A program made the position numbers and the translations under genes. This document shows positions 8,601 to 19,876 of a DNA stretch of 64,000 nucleotides, one piece after another. Source of the stretch: Sthenelais limicola. Its lineage: Eukaryota; Annelida; Polychaeta; Phyllodocida; Sigalionidae. The stretch spans positions 8,326,773 through 8,390,772 of the forward strand of contig OW804098.1 in NCBI GenBank assembly GCA_942159475.1, read 5' to 3'. Within the stretch, counting starts at the first letter, position 1. The number at the start of each line of letters is the position of its first letter. Below the pieces are notes generated by a model. It was not told the origin of the DNA and made no database searches. It was given only the letters and a program-made list of their open reading frames with translations.

Positions 8601-11600
8601 GTCAGCTTCTCTATTTATGCGGTATCGATCAGTGTGACGTCGTCTGTCCATCGCTAGAAGATATTCAGCAGCACCAGTCTTCTCACTCAGATCATGAGAA
8701 AAATATATCATCAGGCTGCAGCGACGGCCAGTCATCATCCATAGAACGCAATCTGTCTTGTCCCTACCGAGGATGTGGGCGAAGGTTTGCCTGGCCAGCT
8801 CATTTCAAATATCATCTCCTTACGCACAGGTTGGTGATTTTGCATTAACAAATATATCATTTCGATTTTTTTAACAGCCAAAAAATGATCTGTATTCGAA
8901 GATTCCTCACTGTTATATTACTGTAACTTGTATACATATTTTGAGATAAAAATGAATCTGTTAGCTTTGCATTTCGGTGATACACTTAGGTTTGTGTTGC
9001 TCATCTGCTCGCTCTTAGACATCTCAAATTCAATATGAATCCTATATTGCAGTGGGAAGCGCATGTTCACCTGTGAAGAGGAAAGTTGTGGCGCTAGTTT
9101 TTACACTGTTCAAAGGCTCACTGTCCACCGCAGAATCCACACCGGTGAAAAACCATTTGTTTGTCCAGAGAAGAATTGTAAAAAGGCTTTTACTACTCAA
9201 GGAAATCTAAAAAATCATATGCGTATTCATTCAGGTACCTATATCATTTTGTTATTCTTTGAACCAACCATCATCCATATGATTTATTCCTATATATTTT
9301 ATTCATCTTTAATTGCAATGGGCAGTTAAATGCAGGGATGCAAGTTCTCAGATTATCAACGGAATTAAGATAATTTGGATAAATGGAAAAGTTGCCAAAT
9401 GTCCTCCAAAATACACCGTTTGAAATCAATATGTACCAAAATTTTCTCAGATTCCTAAGTGTCTATAAAGTTGTCTTAAGTTGACTGGATCTTAGAGAAA
9501 GAGGCTCCAACACTGGATGAAACCCAGCACACACACTCTGCCCATCACTCCCTTGGGGGAGTGATGGGCAGAGTCCGTTTATATGGCCACCCCTACTGAC
9601 TTTAGTGCTAACGGAACCGCCAATTTCTGCTCGGGGAGAGGCGGCCTCAATCCTCATCGGAAGTGAGATTCCAGATATTTCCTATAATCTTTAGCATTGA
9701 GTCTATGGAGCTCACGGAAATCCCCGAGGTCCCTTGCTCAAGAACTCAGAGAAGGGTGCAGCAGGTGGCGATCATATATGGCCCTTGGACTGACCTAGAT
9801 ACCCACAGTTAGTTAGGCCGCACTGCCCTACATACACACATGGTCCTTTATATGGCATATATTTGCCTTTATCTACCTCCCCTTGGAGCTTGGAAAATGT
9901 TCAGATTATTTTACCATACCCGACTTGCATCCCTGTAAATGTGTTTAAGTAAAAGTAGCCCATTTCAATTACTCATATGGTATCAAAAATGGTTGTAAGC
10001 CACCACCATTTATTCTAGATCTTTGGTTGCCATGGTAACAGTTCTGGCCCAATGTCAAAACAATTTATATTTCTGAGTTCTCCTCATTTTGAGCTTTCAC
10101 CTGATACTACACATGATTATATCAGATTTGTTTAAAAAGTCAGTTTTTTGCCAGGATCCTCAATCAATGGTATATACCCTAACCTGTTGCCATGGTTACC
10201 CCTGTTGGATACAGGGGAAAAATGATCCATACTACTAATTTCGATCTGTTGGGCAAGAATAAAGTATAATCATATGAGGGTGACTGGTTTAGCAGACAAT
10301 CTTATGATTCATTTCAGTCAAAAAATGATGTAATTGATTAAAATCGGTTACCATGGAAACAATTATTGGAGTAAAACATTATTTTTTATTGAGAAATATT
10401 AAGGTATCCAAGTACTTGAAGTCGTTTTGTTATGAAGAATTTGTCAGATTTCCTCTGACTCTTTCGACTGACATAATGACTGACTAATGACTGACTGGGA
10501 GAGTCCCAGCTCTTCCAGCGTTACCTTGATATGTACGTTATTTCAGGGGAGCGACCATTTTCTTGCGATAAGCCGGGATGTGGGAAGCGTTTTGCTGAGC
10601 AGTCCAGTTTAAGAAAACACAGTCTTGTACATACAGGTAAGTAGGGTAAGAAGTGTTCACAAAGTGAAAAAGGTTATATTTCACTTCGATATCTGATAGT
10701 GAACTAAACCTGTTCGGAAATGATTTCTCTTTTCAACAAAAAATACCACTTATGACTGCGAGAAAAATGTCCATTATTTTTAATCTCAAATGTTTTAAAT
10801 TCTGCAGGGAAAAAGCCTTACGAGTGTGAAATTTGCGGGAAACGTTTCTCACAAAGTGGAAGTAAAAATGTGCACGTCAACCGACACAGAACAAACGCTA
10901 CTGTAGCTCAACCAGAGCTAAAAACTGATAGAAAGAATGGAGAGACGATGGTTGTGAAATTACCTGGAGATAATGTATTAGTCCTACAGCAGACTCAAGA
11001 TGAAGTCGTTCAATATCAAGGTAGAGAAAAACACTTCTATAGTAATAATAATACATGTCTGACGTCTAGTTTAGCTTGATTCATTCGTCTCTCTTAGATC
11101 TACAGTAAAAATACATGTCTGACGTCGAGAGGAAATAACTTTGTGCCAGGGAACATTATTTTTCCCGATTCCTTGAAACCTATGAATTATTTAAGTAGAC
11201 ACACTTCGACTGTAGTGCTGAAAGTAACATTTTGGTGAAGGCTTGCGTTTTACCTCTAATCATCATGACCCACTTTATTTTCTCACAATGCCGGTCCCTT
11301 CCAGGTTTACCTACCACAGAGTCTGTGGTATTTTCCAATGCTGTAACCGATCACGTTGTAACCATCACAACTCAACCTCCAGAAAACGACCTCGATGAAA
11401 TCAACCAAGAAAATCTCCTCAAAATTGACGGTTAGTTATGGTTTGACTTAATTTGAAATCGTCTTTTATTTGTCAGTACAAATAGGTTGCGAACATCAGA
11501 GACAGGTCTTCCAGTGTGTGCCTTGCTTGCAGTTATCTTAATCGGTTACATTGTAAAACTATGACTACAGGCTAAGATGGCATGGTATAACAGAGTACAC

Positions 11601-11781
11601 ATAAAAAAGCATTGTAAATGTAAACATTAAGTTTGAGTCAAACTTAGGATTGAACCTATTACTAACTAGCAAGTTTTTGATTTTGCAAGTTGACTATATA
11701 TCTTTGTGATCTGGCCTGATATGTTGGAGGTCGAACATACAACTTTTTTTCTGTTTTCCCTTCTTTATCATCTTCTACCCC

Positions 11782-11812
<31 letters not shown>

Positions 11813-12170
11813 CAAGTTACCCGGTTATTTTCCATCTACCATACTGACCCCGCTCTTTTTCTGTATGTTTTTCTATATATGCCATGAAACTCTAGATAAT
11901 CACTTTCATAAAATAGTGCTCGTTAGATATACCTAAACAAAATCAACATTTTAAAATAACTCACTAACTTTTTATTCATCTCTGTTAACAGATGGAGCGA
12001 AGGCTGATGTTTCTACAAGTTTGTCCACTCCTACCACTGGGGCCAATGTAGTTGTCTTGTCACAACCGGAGGAAATGGTTGCCATGGCTCCGGGTTACCA
12101 CGACCCGGGACGAGGGGCTGAAGAAATGGTGTACTCAGGGCATCACCTACTTAATGTTGATATGACATGA
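8601..12170 (+). CDS. ZNF410: ZNF410-like C2H2 zinc-finger transcription factor, 3' exons
   Basis: Six exons, 8601-8829, 9053-9234, 10547-10636, 10808-11020, 11305-11430 and 11992-12170 (TGA), all with GT-AG borders and matching phases. They encode one degenerate finger (CGIDQC...HQSSH), then five tandem C2H2 fingers and a Thr/Val-rich tail ending LLNVDMT. Diagnostic finger words are WPAHFKYHL (finger 1), GNLKNH (finger 3), SSLRKH (finger 4) and [11 protein letters not shown] (finger 5), which I recognise from ZNF410. Linkers are of the HTGEKPF type. In mammals ZNF410 is a nuclear DNA-binding protein that activates CHD4 through clustered sites; whether that holds here is unknown. Identity rests on finger sequence and on the FAM161/COQ6 neighbours. 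Introns contain a TIR element (9333-9935) and RFX-like palindromes (10026-10360). Confidence 0.85.
9333..9935. mobile_element. 603 bp non-autonomous TIR element in a ZNF410-like intron
   Basis: Ends are CAGGGATGCAAGT and its near-complement ACTTGCATCCCTG, flanked on both sides by TAAATG (9327-9332 and 9936-9941), a likely target duplication. There is no coding capacity. It holds a near-perfect hairpin around 9538-9573 (CTCTGCCCATCACTCCC with its complement) with a very small loop. The superfamily is not determined. Confidence 0.65.
10026..10360. promoter_or_regulatory. Three RFX/X-box-like palindromes at about 160 bp spacing
   Basis: GTTGCCATGGTAAC (10026-10039), GTTGCCATGGTTAC (10186-10199) and GTTACCATGGAAAC (10347-10360) all fit the RFX X-box pattern GTNRCC-N(0-3)-RGYAAC. 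Start-to-start distances are 160 and 161 bp, so they may be landmarks of a decayed tandem repeat of about 160 bp instead of functional sites. They sit in the intron between fingers 3 and 4. Confidence 0.4.
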
Positions 12171-14832
12171 CGTCTACATGTCAGTTATTATACCTACCAG
12201 TACTTTTCTTTTATCATTTTCATTAATTCCTTTTGTGATGGAAGTATACTCCAACAAGTTTCATATTATTGTTTTAATTTTTTTTTTTAAAAATTTTTTG
12301 TTTGTTTTTTGGCTGTGCCAAACACTATAAAAAATAGTGGAAGTGTCAACTCCAACAAGTTTCATATTATTGTTTTTGAGTCCGTCGAATGTTTCCTCAT
12401 TTGCCTCAATCTAGACAAAGTTGAACATTTGAACGCTGTTATTGGCAATGAGGCGATTTTTTTTATTTATCTTGCATCTTGTTATGTCAAAGTCCCACAT
12501 ATAATATATGCTTTAAACTAAGGTCAGAAGAAGTGATAGTTTCGTGATGTCTTCTCACAATGAATTGTTATAATTATGTTACTTGGATGTGAAGATCTTT
12601 GTCGATTGTACGAAGACAAACTAAATTTATCTAATACAAAGGTTTTAGAAAGGGAATGTTTTTGCTACCACAGCTTTTCAGAAATGAAAAAAAATATTTC
12701 TTAGTGGATCATCGCATATTCTTCAGTGAGTGATACTGTCGTCAGTAAATCTCATGGTTGTGGTACAAAGAATTAATCATCGTAATTCGTTTACACGATA
12801 TGGCAGCAGCTTAGTTGATCAAAATACAATCATATTTTCAGTTATTTATTTGCCTACATGATTTTCAATGTTTGTGTTTCCATCAATATTTATATAGACG
12901 CTTCAATAGCTGTGATATTACCATGTATGTATTTATTATTCCCCAGTTGAAAAGTGTTGTCACTTTACACTACTCCCCTTTTCAGGGTGCGATTTGGTAG
13001 GTCTTAAAAAGCTTAACGTGTTGACTTAAAAGCCTAGGTGCTATTGATAATAGGGTCAGTTTCTGAGAAAATGTACAATTCGCCTTCACCAATCTTCTCA
13101 AATATCCCACATTTCAGACGAAACTAAAGTTCAAAATACAGTTCAACCTAACCTGACAGTTTGCTAGAATCAATGCAATGCCAAATATACTCGACTTTAT
13201 CTACTATTGACCAAATTGTAGCCTAATTAAACAGAATTGACTAAATGTGTACAACTGCCAATTGTACATTGTCTGAAAATCTGAACCAATATAGTTTACA
13301 TGTGTATCTTATAAATATGTTAAAATATTGCAAGCTACATTGAACTATGAAACAAAATCAGTCGCCAAGTATTTTTCTTAGATTGGGGATTTAAAAAATA
13401 AAATTCGTCATATCGATTACCCAACACTGATTGTCGTGCTATTATATTGCGAGTCCTTCATAAGAGTTATCTTTGTCAATAAATAGAAGAATATAATACA
13501 GGGTGGTTCCGAGAGAGCCATGATACCATCGACACGCTCTGTGCATTTCTTGTCAAACTGCTATTTACTCCCGCAACCCTGTGTTGCTCATAAAAATCTA
13601 AATTTTAATTCAACTTCCAGGTAAGTCTCTAAAAATTCCAAAAATTTGGCTGCTAACCACAAGTTGCATGAGTTACTTTACTGGAAGGGGGTCTCAAAGC
13701 TAATCCGATAAACTGTGTGTTTGTGATTGGTGCTGACTAGTGACCCAAACACCCACATCCAGGCCTTGAGATAAAACTAAATGAGAGGTGCATATGCGAC
13801 GGCGTATTCACAAAACCCAAGTATCTTTTGCTCCATGTCTTTTACAAGTTCACACATCCATCAACTCCCACTGCAGATGTGTAATTAAGGAATACACTTA
13901 AATCAGGTGGAAAAGTCTCCACCGATAGTTAGCTCAAAATGAGTGCCTCCATCCTCCATTAGACTTTAGTTTACTCTGACCCGTACAGTACTCAGCACCA
14001 TGTGACTAAATGAGGGGAAATCATTGGCATTCCTGCTGCTTTAAATTGCTAGAACAAGGAGGGAAAACACTTATCGATGGTTATGTGATGTTTGGTGGAA
14101 GTAATTTGCCATATTACAGTAATTTGCCATATTACAGTAATTTGCGTTCATTATGTTTTTAATGAAATTATTTTATTGAAAAATAAATACACGAGGATAT
14201 ATACCAGGAACTAGAGATAGGTAAAATATTCTTTCAAGAACCAACTACAGAGCTTAAGTTGCGATTTTATTCATCTAATTGAGTAAATAATTTAACATTT
14301 ACCATTATATATATACATGGTATAGGAATAGGGTATTAATGCACATACGATAAATGTTGTATCACAGCTGTAACGTTATATAAGTCATATTACACAGTAA
14401 CTACATATACTATACATACGATAATTCTAGTAAGTTAATGAGTGCGTTGTTTTGATAACGATTATAAGGTAACGCACTGTTACAATTTTTTTTAACTTAA
14501 CATGATTGTTACGTTGTACATTGTTACACCAATATATAAAGATGAGTCAAGTGCTGCAATAATGACGATTTCAACTAAGTACAATTCCTGCGTATCATCA
14601 AATCTCTGCAACCTTATTGTTGACATCAATATAAGAAAACACATATTTATGAATATATAAATAATATATCTTTTGAAGGACGGACGCTTAGACATCAACA
14701 CACTTGTGTCTTACCTCTTTAACAGTCGGTAAACTACCTCGCACTTAGGAAAGGATATAACAAAATAGTACACAAAGAAACTTGATTATATCATACAGAA
14801 ATATCATCGACCAGGAATATGGACGGAGTCGT
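12171..14832. other. Convergent 3' ends of the ZNF410-like and FAM161 genes
   Basis: On the plus strand, after TGA 12168-12170, a candidate poly(A) signal AATAAA lies at 13478-13483. On the minus strand, AATAAA (TTTATT at 14266-14271) lies below the FAM161 stop. CTCCAACAAGTTTCATATTA is duplicated (about 12249 and 12351). A TIR element occupies 13053-13287. No coding exon is seen. Confidence 0.5.
13053..13287 (-). mobile_element. TGGGTCAG-family MITE, copy 1 (3' flank of ZNF410-like gene)
   Basis: About 235 bp, bounded by GGGTCAG...GAAAATGTACAATT and the inverted AATTGTACATT...CTGAAAATCTGA. The interior (CCTTCACCAATCTTCTC, TTCAACCTAAC, ATCAATGCAATGCCAAATAT) matches the other copies in reverse orientation. 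The ends are diverged, so this is an older copy. Confidence 0.75.
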
Positions 14833-15402
14833 TTAATCGTGATCAAGATCACTGACAGTGCGGTCGGTATCCGAGTGATACCTACTGCCAGATCTGGATC
14901 TTGAGCGAGTTCTTGAACGCGAGTTACTCCTGGAGGGTGACCTAGCAGAGCTCCTGTAGGTGAAGGTGTAGTCCCCGTCGTCGTCACTGACTGCTGTCAG
15001 GTCCGTGTCTGTGGCCTCCCTGCCCTTGGTCTTGATTAACTCTTCGTCAAGCCCAGCTCGCCTTAAAGTCTCTGTGTACTTCTTCTCTGCAGCCTTTTTG
15101 GCGTTGGCCTGAAGGAATGCAAAAGATAAAATAGAGGTGAATATGCGGAAGAAGCATAGGAAAGACAATACGTTTTTATGGATTGAAAAAGTCTGAGCAT
15201 GCAGATTTAACTTTCATATTCTGATAATTCACAGCAAGAATAATGTATTACAACACAGGAAGAACAAAGTATCATGACTTAAGTACCGTTATTTTAGTAA
15301 TATTTCTAGAATAAAATAATGGTCCAGATCAGCAGACTACACTATGGAGTAGGAAGTAATTTACAGAGAGGCACCTTTGTCGACACCTTATACATTATCA
15401 AT

Positions 15403-15437
<35 letters not shown>

Positions 15438-18400
15438 TGGATATGCTTACCTTGGACCCGGAGCCGTGGTAGATAAACTGATTAATGTATTCAGATTTTA
15501 CAGGTTGATATGATAAGAGAGATTTGACTGATCATTGAGGTTCAGTCGACTTTAGGTGGACTGGGCGCATAATCTAGGGATGTATTCTTCATTTGTACGA
15601 CTGAAACAAATAAGCTCCAGACCAACTCAATGCTATTTTGGAATATTAAGTAAAAACAAACCTGTAGGGTGCGTTCAAACAACAAAGGCCTTTTCTCGAT
15701 TCGCTCTTCTATTTCGTTCAGAGCGCGCCTATACTCTTCTTGTCTTTCCCGATCTGACATCCTAGATGAGAGAATTAGAGCAGTCAGTCTGAGTACCTCT
15801 AAGTCAAGCTGCAACCAACATTCACCCACCCACAGTGACATGATGCCTATACTGGATAGGCTGTAATCTTAGATTCTTTATAACCAAATGAGAGAAAATT
15901 GAGAATGAAAAATGGTCACGGCACGAAATGTGCGGACTAGTAAGGCGGTTAATTAGATAAGATAACTACATTTTTTTGCCAATAATCATGGTAAATATAG
16001 ATTGGAAACAGTCAATTCAACTACCTTAGCTTTACATATATATTCTTATGCAATTGTCATATAATCAAGACTATGACAATTTTAAGTCTTACAGTATCAT
16101 AACGAGATGAGAAGTTTGAGCTTTTGGGTGCACAGGGGCGATCGCAAACATTCTGATGGAAGAACTGTATTCCTCATTGAGAAACATTAGATGGGTGAGA
16201 TTTTCAGAAAATGTACAATTGGCAGCTCTACACATTTAGGAAATTCTGCTAAATTGGACTGAAAAATGGTCAATACTAGGTAAATTCGAGTATATTTGGT
16301 ATTGCATTGAATACAAGTATCAGTTCTGTTGTGTTGAACTGCATTTTGAAGCTAATTTTTGTCTTAAATGTGGGTTATTTGAGAGGATTGGTAAAGATGA
16401 ATTGTACATTTTCTGAAAATCTGACCCAGGAAGAGAACGCCTATTGGTAACTAAATTAGAGCTTACTTGTATTCCTTGAGTTTCTGTTTCAATGTAACAT
16501 TGAGGTCCATCGTATTATCATTGACAGCGGCTCGCTCAGATATGTATTTTTTCAATTTTTTCTCCTTCAAGCGACGTTGTCGGTCCCTTTCCAATTCTGC
16601 TAATTCAGCATCCAGCTCTTTCTGCAGCTTTGTCCTGAAAGATTACAACACAAACCATGAAGTATATATTGTAACTATTATAACAAGACAATTTTCATAA
16701 TCCATAGATTGTTTAATTGCTACTAAATTAACAATTTTTTGCCGAGCAGTGAAAACTTATTATGTCCAAGCATGTGTCTGCTCGAAGTAGATTTGAGAAA
16801 GGGAAAGATACTGGATAAAAATCAGAAAGCAAGTAACCTAGCAAGTCATTAACATTTTTATAAAAAAAAAAATCTGTTTACATTTACCGTCCAAAGAATT
16901 CATAAACACTCCCTAAACCTCCATTTAATTATAACAGGACAGAATGGAAACTGGAAATATATAAAGTCTTTGAGTTTGTTACCTGTTCGCACTTTCACGA
17001 AGTTGGGCTGAAGCTGTCATCTTTGTGGGTAAGGAATCCATCGAAGATGACATCGATCGCATTGCTGTGGATAAATGTCAAAACATTAGTTTGGAATAAT
17101 TATTAAGTATTTCCTTTAACGATAAAACAATTACAAATTCAGATTTTTGAACGTTAGAACCGAGGGAAAATAATAGTTCAGTAAACATTAGGGGTAACCC
17201 CATTCCTGTACTCATAAGAGAATGGCAACTACACCAGAATACGGAATTAAAAAGGTGGGTTGTAATTTGTGAAGTGTGAGATATTTTGGGGCGTCAAATA
17301 GTGCAAAAAAGAAATGTACAAAGATCTACAAGATGGGGTTTAAACTCATTTACAGGAATTGGATATGGACTCACATTTCAATTTTGACGAACGTGTAGGG
17401 TTCGAAAACGACCACGTCCTAATATTGCCAGCATCTTTAGCAATATCTTCATACACTTTATGTTTCTTTTGTGCAATCCTCTCCGTACGTAGATTGAAAG
17501 GCTTGCAAACGGTGGCTTCCTTAGAACGTTTCTTCGTGCTTATCTGTGAGTGGAGTTGGCGATGGAGTTCATCAAAATCGGGTACATCATCATTGACACA
17601 GGGGTGGAATTTATGTTCGCTGGTAAATCCAGCTTTCTTGGCTCGTTTCGCGTAGATCTTTTGGCGAGATTTGCCGTCCGTGTACTCTTTGCCGCGTGCT
17701 TCCATATTAGGAGGTAGAGATGCAGATCTGAGAAGCTCTTCAGCTCGCATTTGAACCCGGATTTTTCTGTACTCCTCTTCTTCTTGCAACTGGTCAGATG
17801 CTGTGCCGCCGAAGATATGGGCGGGGAAGGGTCTGGCCTTGAAGGATGTGGGAGGCTTTCTTTGTACCTCTTTGTGTGCCAATACTTTATCATTGCTGGT
17901 GCACTTCTTATGCCTGTACTTCTTCTTTTCTTCTTCTCTTTTCATGAAGTTAAAAGGTTTCTCCAGTGATTTAAGAACCTCTTTACTGTTCTCTCGATTG
18001 AATTTACGTCTCCCATCTTGCTCTTCGGTTATTTCATCGTACAGTGGCATGTAAACGTGAGCGGGCACGGGCCTGGCTTTGAATTTCTTCTGACATTCTT
18101 CCTCCTCTTGCTTTCTCAGTTCATCCTTCTTTATTTCGTACTCTTCTAACGTTCTGGATTTTTCCTTCAGCTTTCGCTCTTCGCGCACTGACATTTTGAA
18201 GGGTTTGGGCACAGTGATACGATGTCGCCAGTCATCTGTGGAGAGTCCATTACTATGCGTGGGCACTTCATTTTTTGACCGGGATGACGAGGTTGCTCTG
18301 GATAGTCGTGAAAGAGATGAACTGCGTTGACGAATTTTGGGGGCTGGGGCATACTCTTCCACTGAGAAATTCTCCCACATGTCTTCAATGTGAGAAAAGG

Positions 18401-19199
18401 CGGAATGCCTGCTATCGTCATTCTTATGGGAGTGATAGGAGTGATGATGATGGTGGTGGCAACTGTCTTCGCCCTCATCTATGCTCATCTCATGATCAGT
18501 TGTTGCAGCACTTATGGCTTTCCAGCATTCGTCGTCACTTGATCGATCTGTTTGGACATGCCCAAAATCATAGCTCCTGGATGTACTTGGTTTGGCGGAT
18601 TGGGGGCGAGACCGACGACCAGTTGGTGGCTTACTTGGTGAAAAATCTCTTACATTATCCTGGCTTGAACGATGTCGTTCCAAATAAACTCCATCAATTT
18701 CATGAGAACCCTTTGATTTCTCAAATTGGCGTTCCATTTCATAGAAATCTTGACCAGTCAGTGGTCTTGTTGTTGTGTGACTAGACCTAGCTCTGGTACC
18801 ATCATGAGCATGTTTTTGAGAGTACAGTTCTTCACAAATATTCAAAGTCTTTTGGTGCTCATTTTTTAAATCCATTAACTTACGGTAAAAGGCTTCATCA
18901 CTAAGATGGTTGAGCTCTGCTGTTATGTGTTGTACCATGTTGTCAGCTCGCTCAAACATCCTTCCCCCCGTTGACGAAGCCCTCCTTTCATTTTCATCAT
19001 AGCCATTGGCGCCGATGTCGGCATAGCCGTAGCTAGGAGAACCATCAATGTCATTCCCATCGTATCCATTCCAGGTATTCCTCATATCGTACAACTCACG
19101 CTCATTCTTTGTAACTGATAATCCTGAAGCTGGATTGATGGGGGGTTTTACACAAGAGTTTGCTATCACAGAAAACTGATGTTGGTGTACGGTTGCCAT
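14833..19199 (-). CDS. FAM161A/B: FAM161-family centriole/cilium protein, complete (816 aa)
   Basis: Five coding exons on the minus strand: 19199-17375, 17064-16983, 16634-16467, 15761-15662 and 15108-14833. All borders are GT-AG and phases agree; the total is 2451 nt. The N-terminal half is low complexity (His cluster near residue 247, Ser/Arg-rich). From about residue 280 the UPF0564/FAM161 domain appears, with repeated motifs KPFKMSVREERK, FKARPVPAHVY, KPFNFMKREEEKK, FKARPFPAHIF and CKPFNLRTERI, followed by charged coiled-coil sequence and RPLLFER...ANAKKAAEKKY. The C-terminal tail is RS-rich and acidic (SRSRTRSRSRSGSR). FAM161 proteins bind microtubules and act at centrioles, basal bodies and the photoreceptor connecting cilium. 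Position next to COQ6 and ZNF410 favours the FAM161B side of the family; an unduplicated ancestor is equally possible. Confidence 0.88.
15404..15436. repeat. Poly-C run of 33 in a FAM161 intron
   Basis: Uninterrupted C run in the last FAM161 intron (G run on the sense strand). A similar C run with an AC repeat is at 11778-11812 in the ZNF410-like gene. Exact length may be uncertain because homopolymers are error-prone. Confidence 0.9.
16192..16428 (+). mobile_element. TGGGTCAG-family MITE, copy 2 (FAM161 intron)
   Basis: Bounded by TGGGTGAGATTTTCAG and CTGAAAATCTGACCCA, with interior landmarks GGCAGCTCTACACATTTAG and TTTGGTATTGCATTGA. About 237 bp, no coding capacity. Confidence 0.85.
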
Positions 19200-19554
19200 G
19201 TTTTGAAGCGCTTGGCTTTGCTATGTACTGCTTTCTGCAGAAGTGTTAAAGCCCCAACTTGATTGGTCTAAAACTGTAAAAGCCTTTGCAGCTAAAGATC
19301 ACTTTAAAGTAATTACATCAGCAATCACAACCCTAGCTTTTTAATTTTAGATGGAATTAAATTAAAAAACGAGAATTTAGAAATCAGAAATTCATTATTT
19401 TATAACTTTATTGTTCGTGGTATCTGGTTTGAGGTGTTTCATATTTTCCCTCACTTCCCTCAACATCCGGCGGCCGTCGACTTGAGTGAGGAGCAGACAG
19501 TCAACTGAATCTCATATAAAAAGGGGAGAGAGACGGTTTGTCAACATAATCAAA
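19200..19554. promoter_or_regulatory. Shared divergent promoter of FAM161 and COQ6
   Basis: Only 355 bp separate the two start codons, which face away from each other, so the core promoters of both must lie here or overlap. An inverted CCAAT box (GATTGGTC, about 19261-19268) and a short GC-rich patch (ATCCGGCGGCCGTCGAC, about 19465-19481) are visible; no convincing TATA box is placed for either gene. Confidence 0.6.
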
Positions 19555-19841
19555 ATGAGGCGCCTGGTGATGAATCGCCTAATGAGACTGAGAGGTTGTT
19601 TACATCACAAGAGAACATTGACAACTACAGAAACTCCTCACAATCCCGTTTACGATGTGGTTATATCAGGAGGGGGAATGGTCGGCGCGGCCATGTTGTC
19701 GGCCCTTGGTAAGCCCTTGTACTTGACTGATGTAAGAAATATTATTTCTTTCTAAACAATTAAGTTTCTACTGGTAACATGTCATCGGGTCTATGGTAAT
19801 TGCACTGGGCGATGAGGAAAGCCTCAGGGGCGGATCCAAGC

Positions 19842-19876
<35 letters not shown>

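Noticed and set aside
17359..18784. Plus- and minus-strand frames overlapping the large FAM161 exon
   Set aside because: Shadows of the FAM161 coding frame.
19486..19554. Upstream extension of COQ6 beginning at a GTG codon
   Set aside because: GTG is not a usual eukaryotic start; ATG 19555 has a good context and gives a typical mitochondrial presequence.
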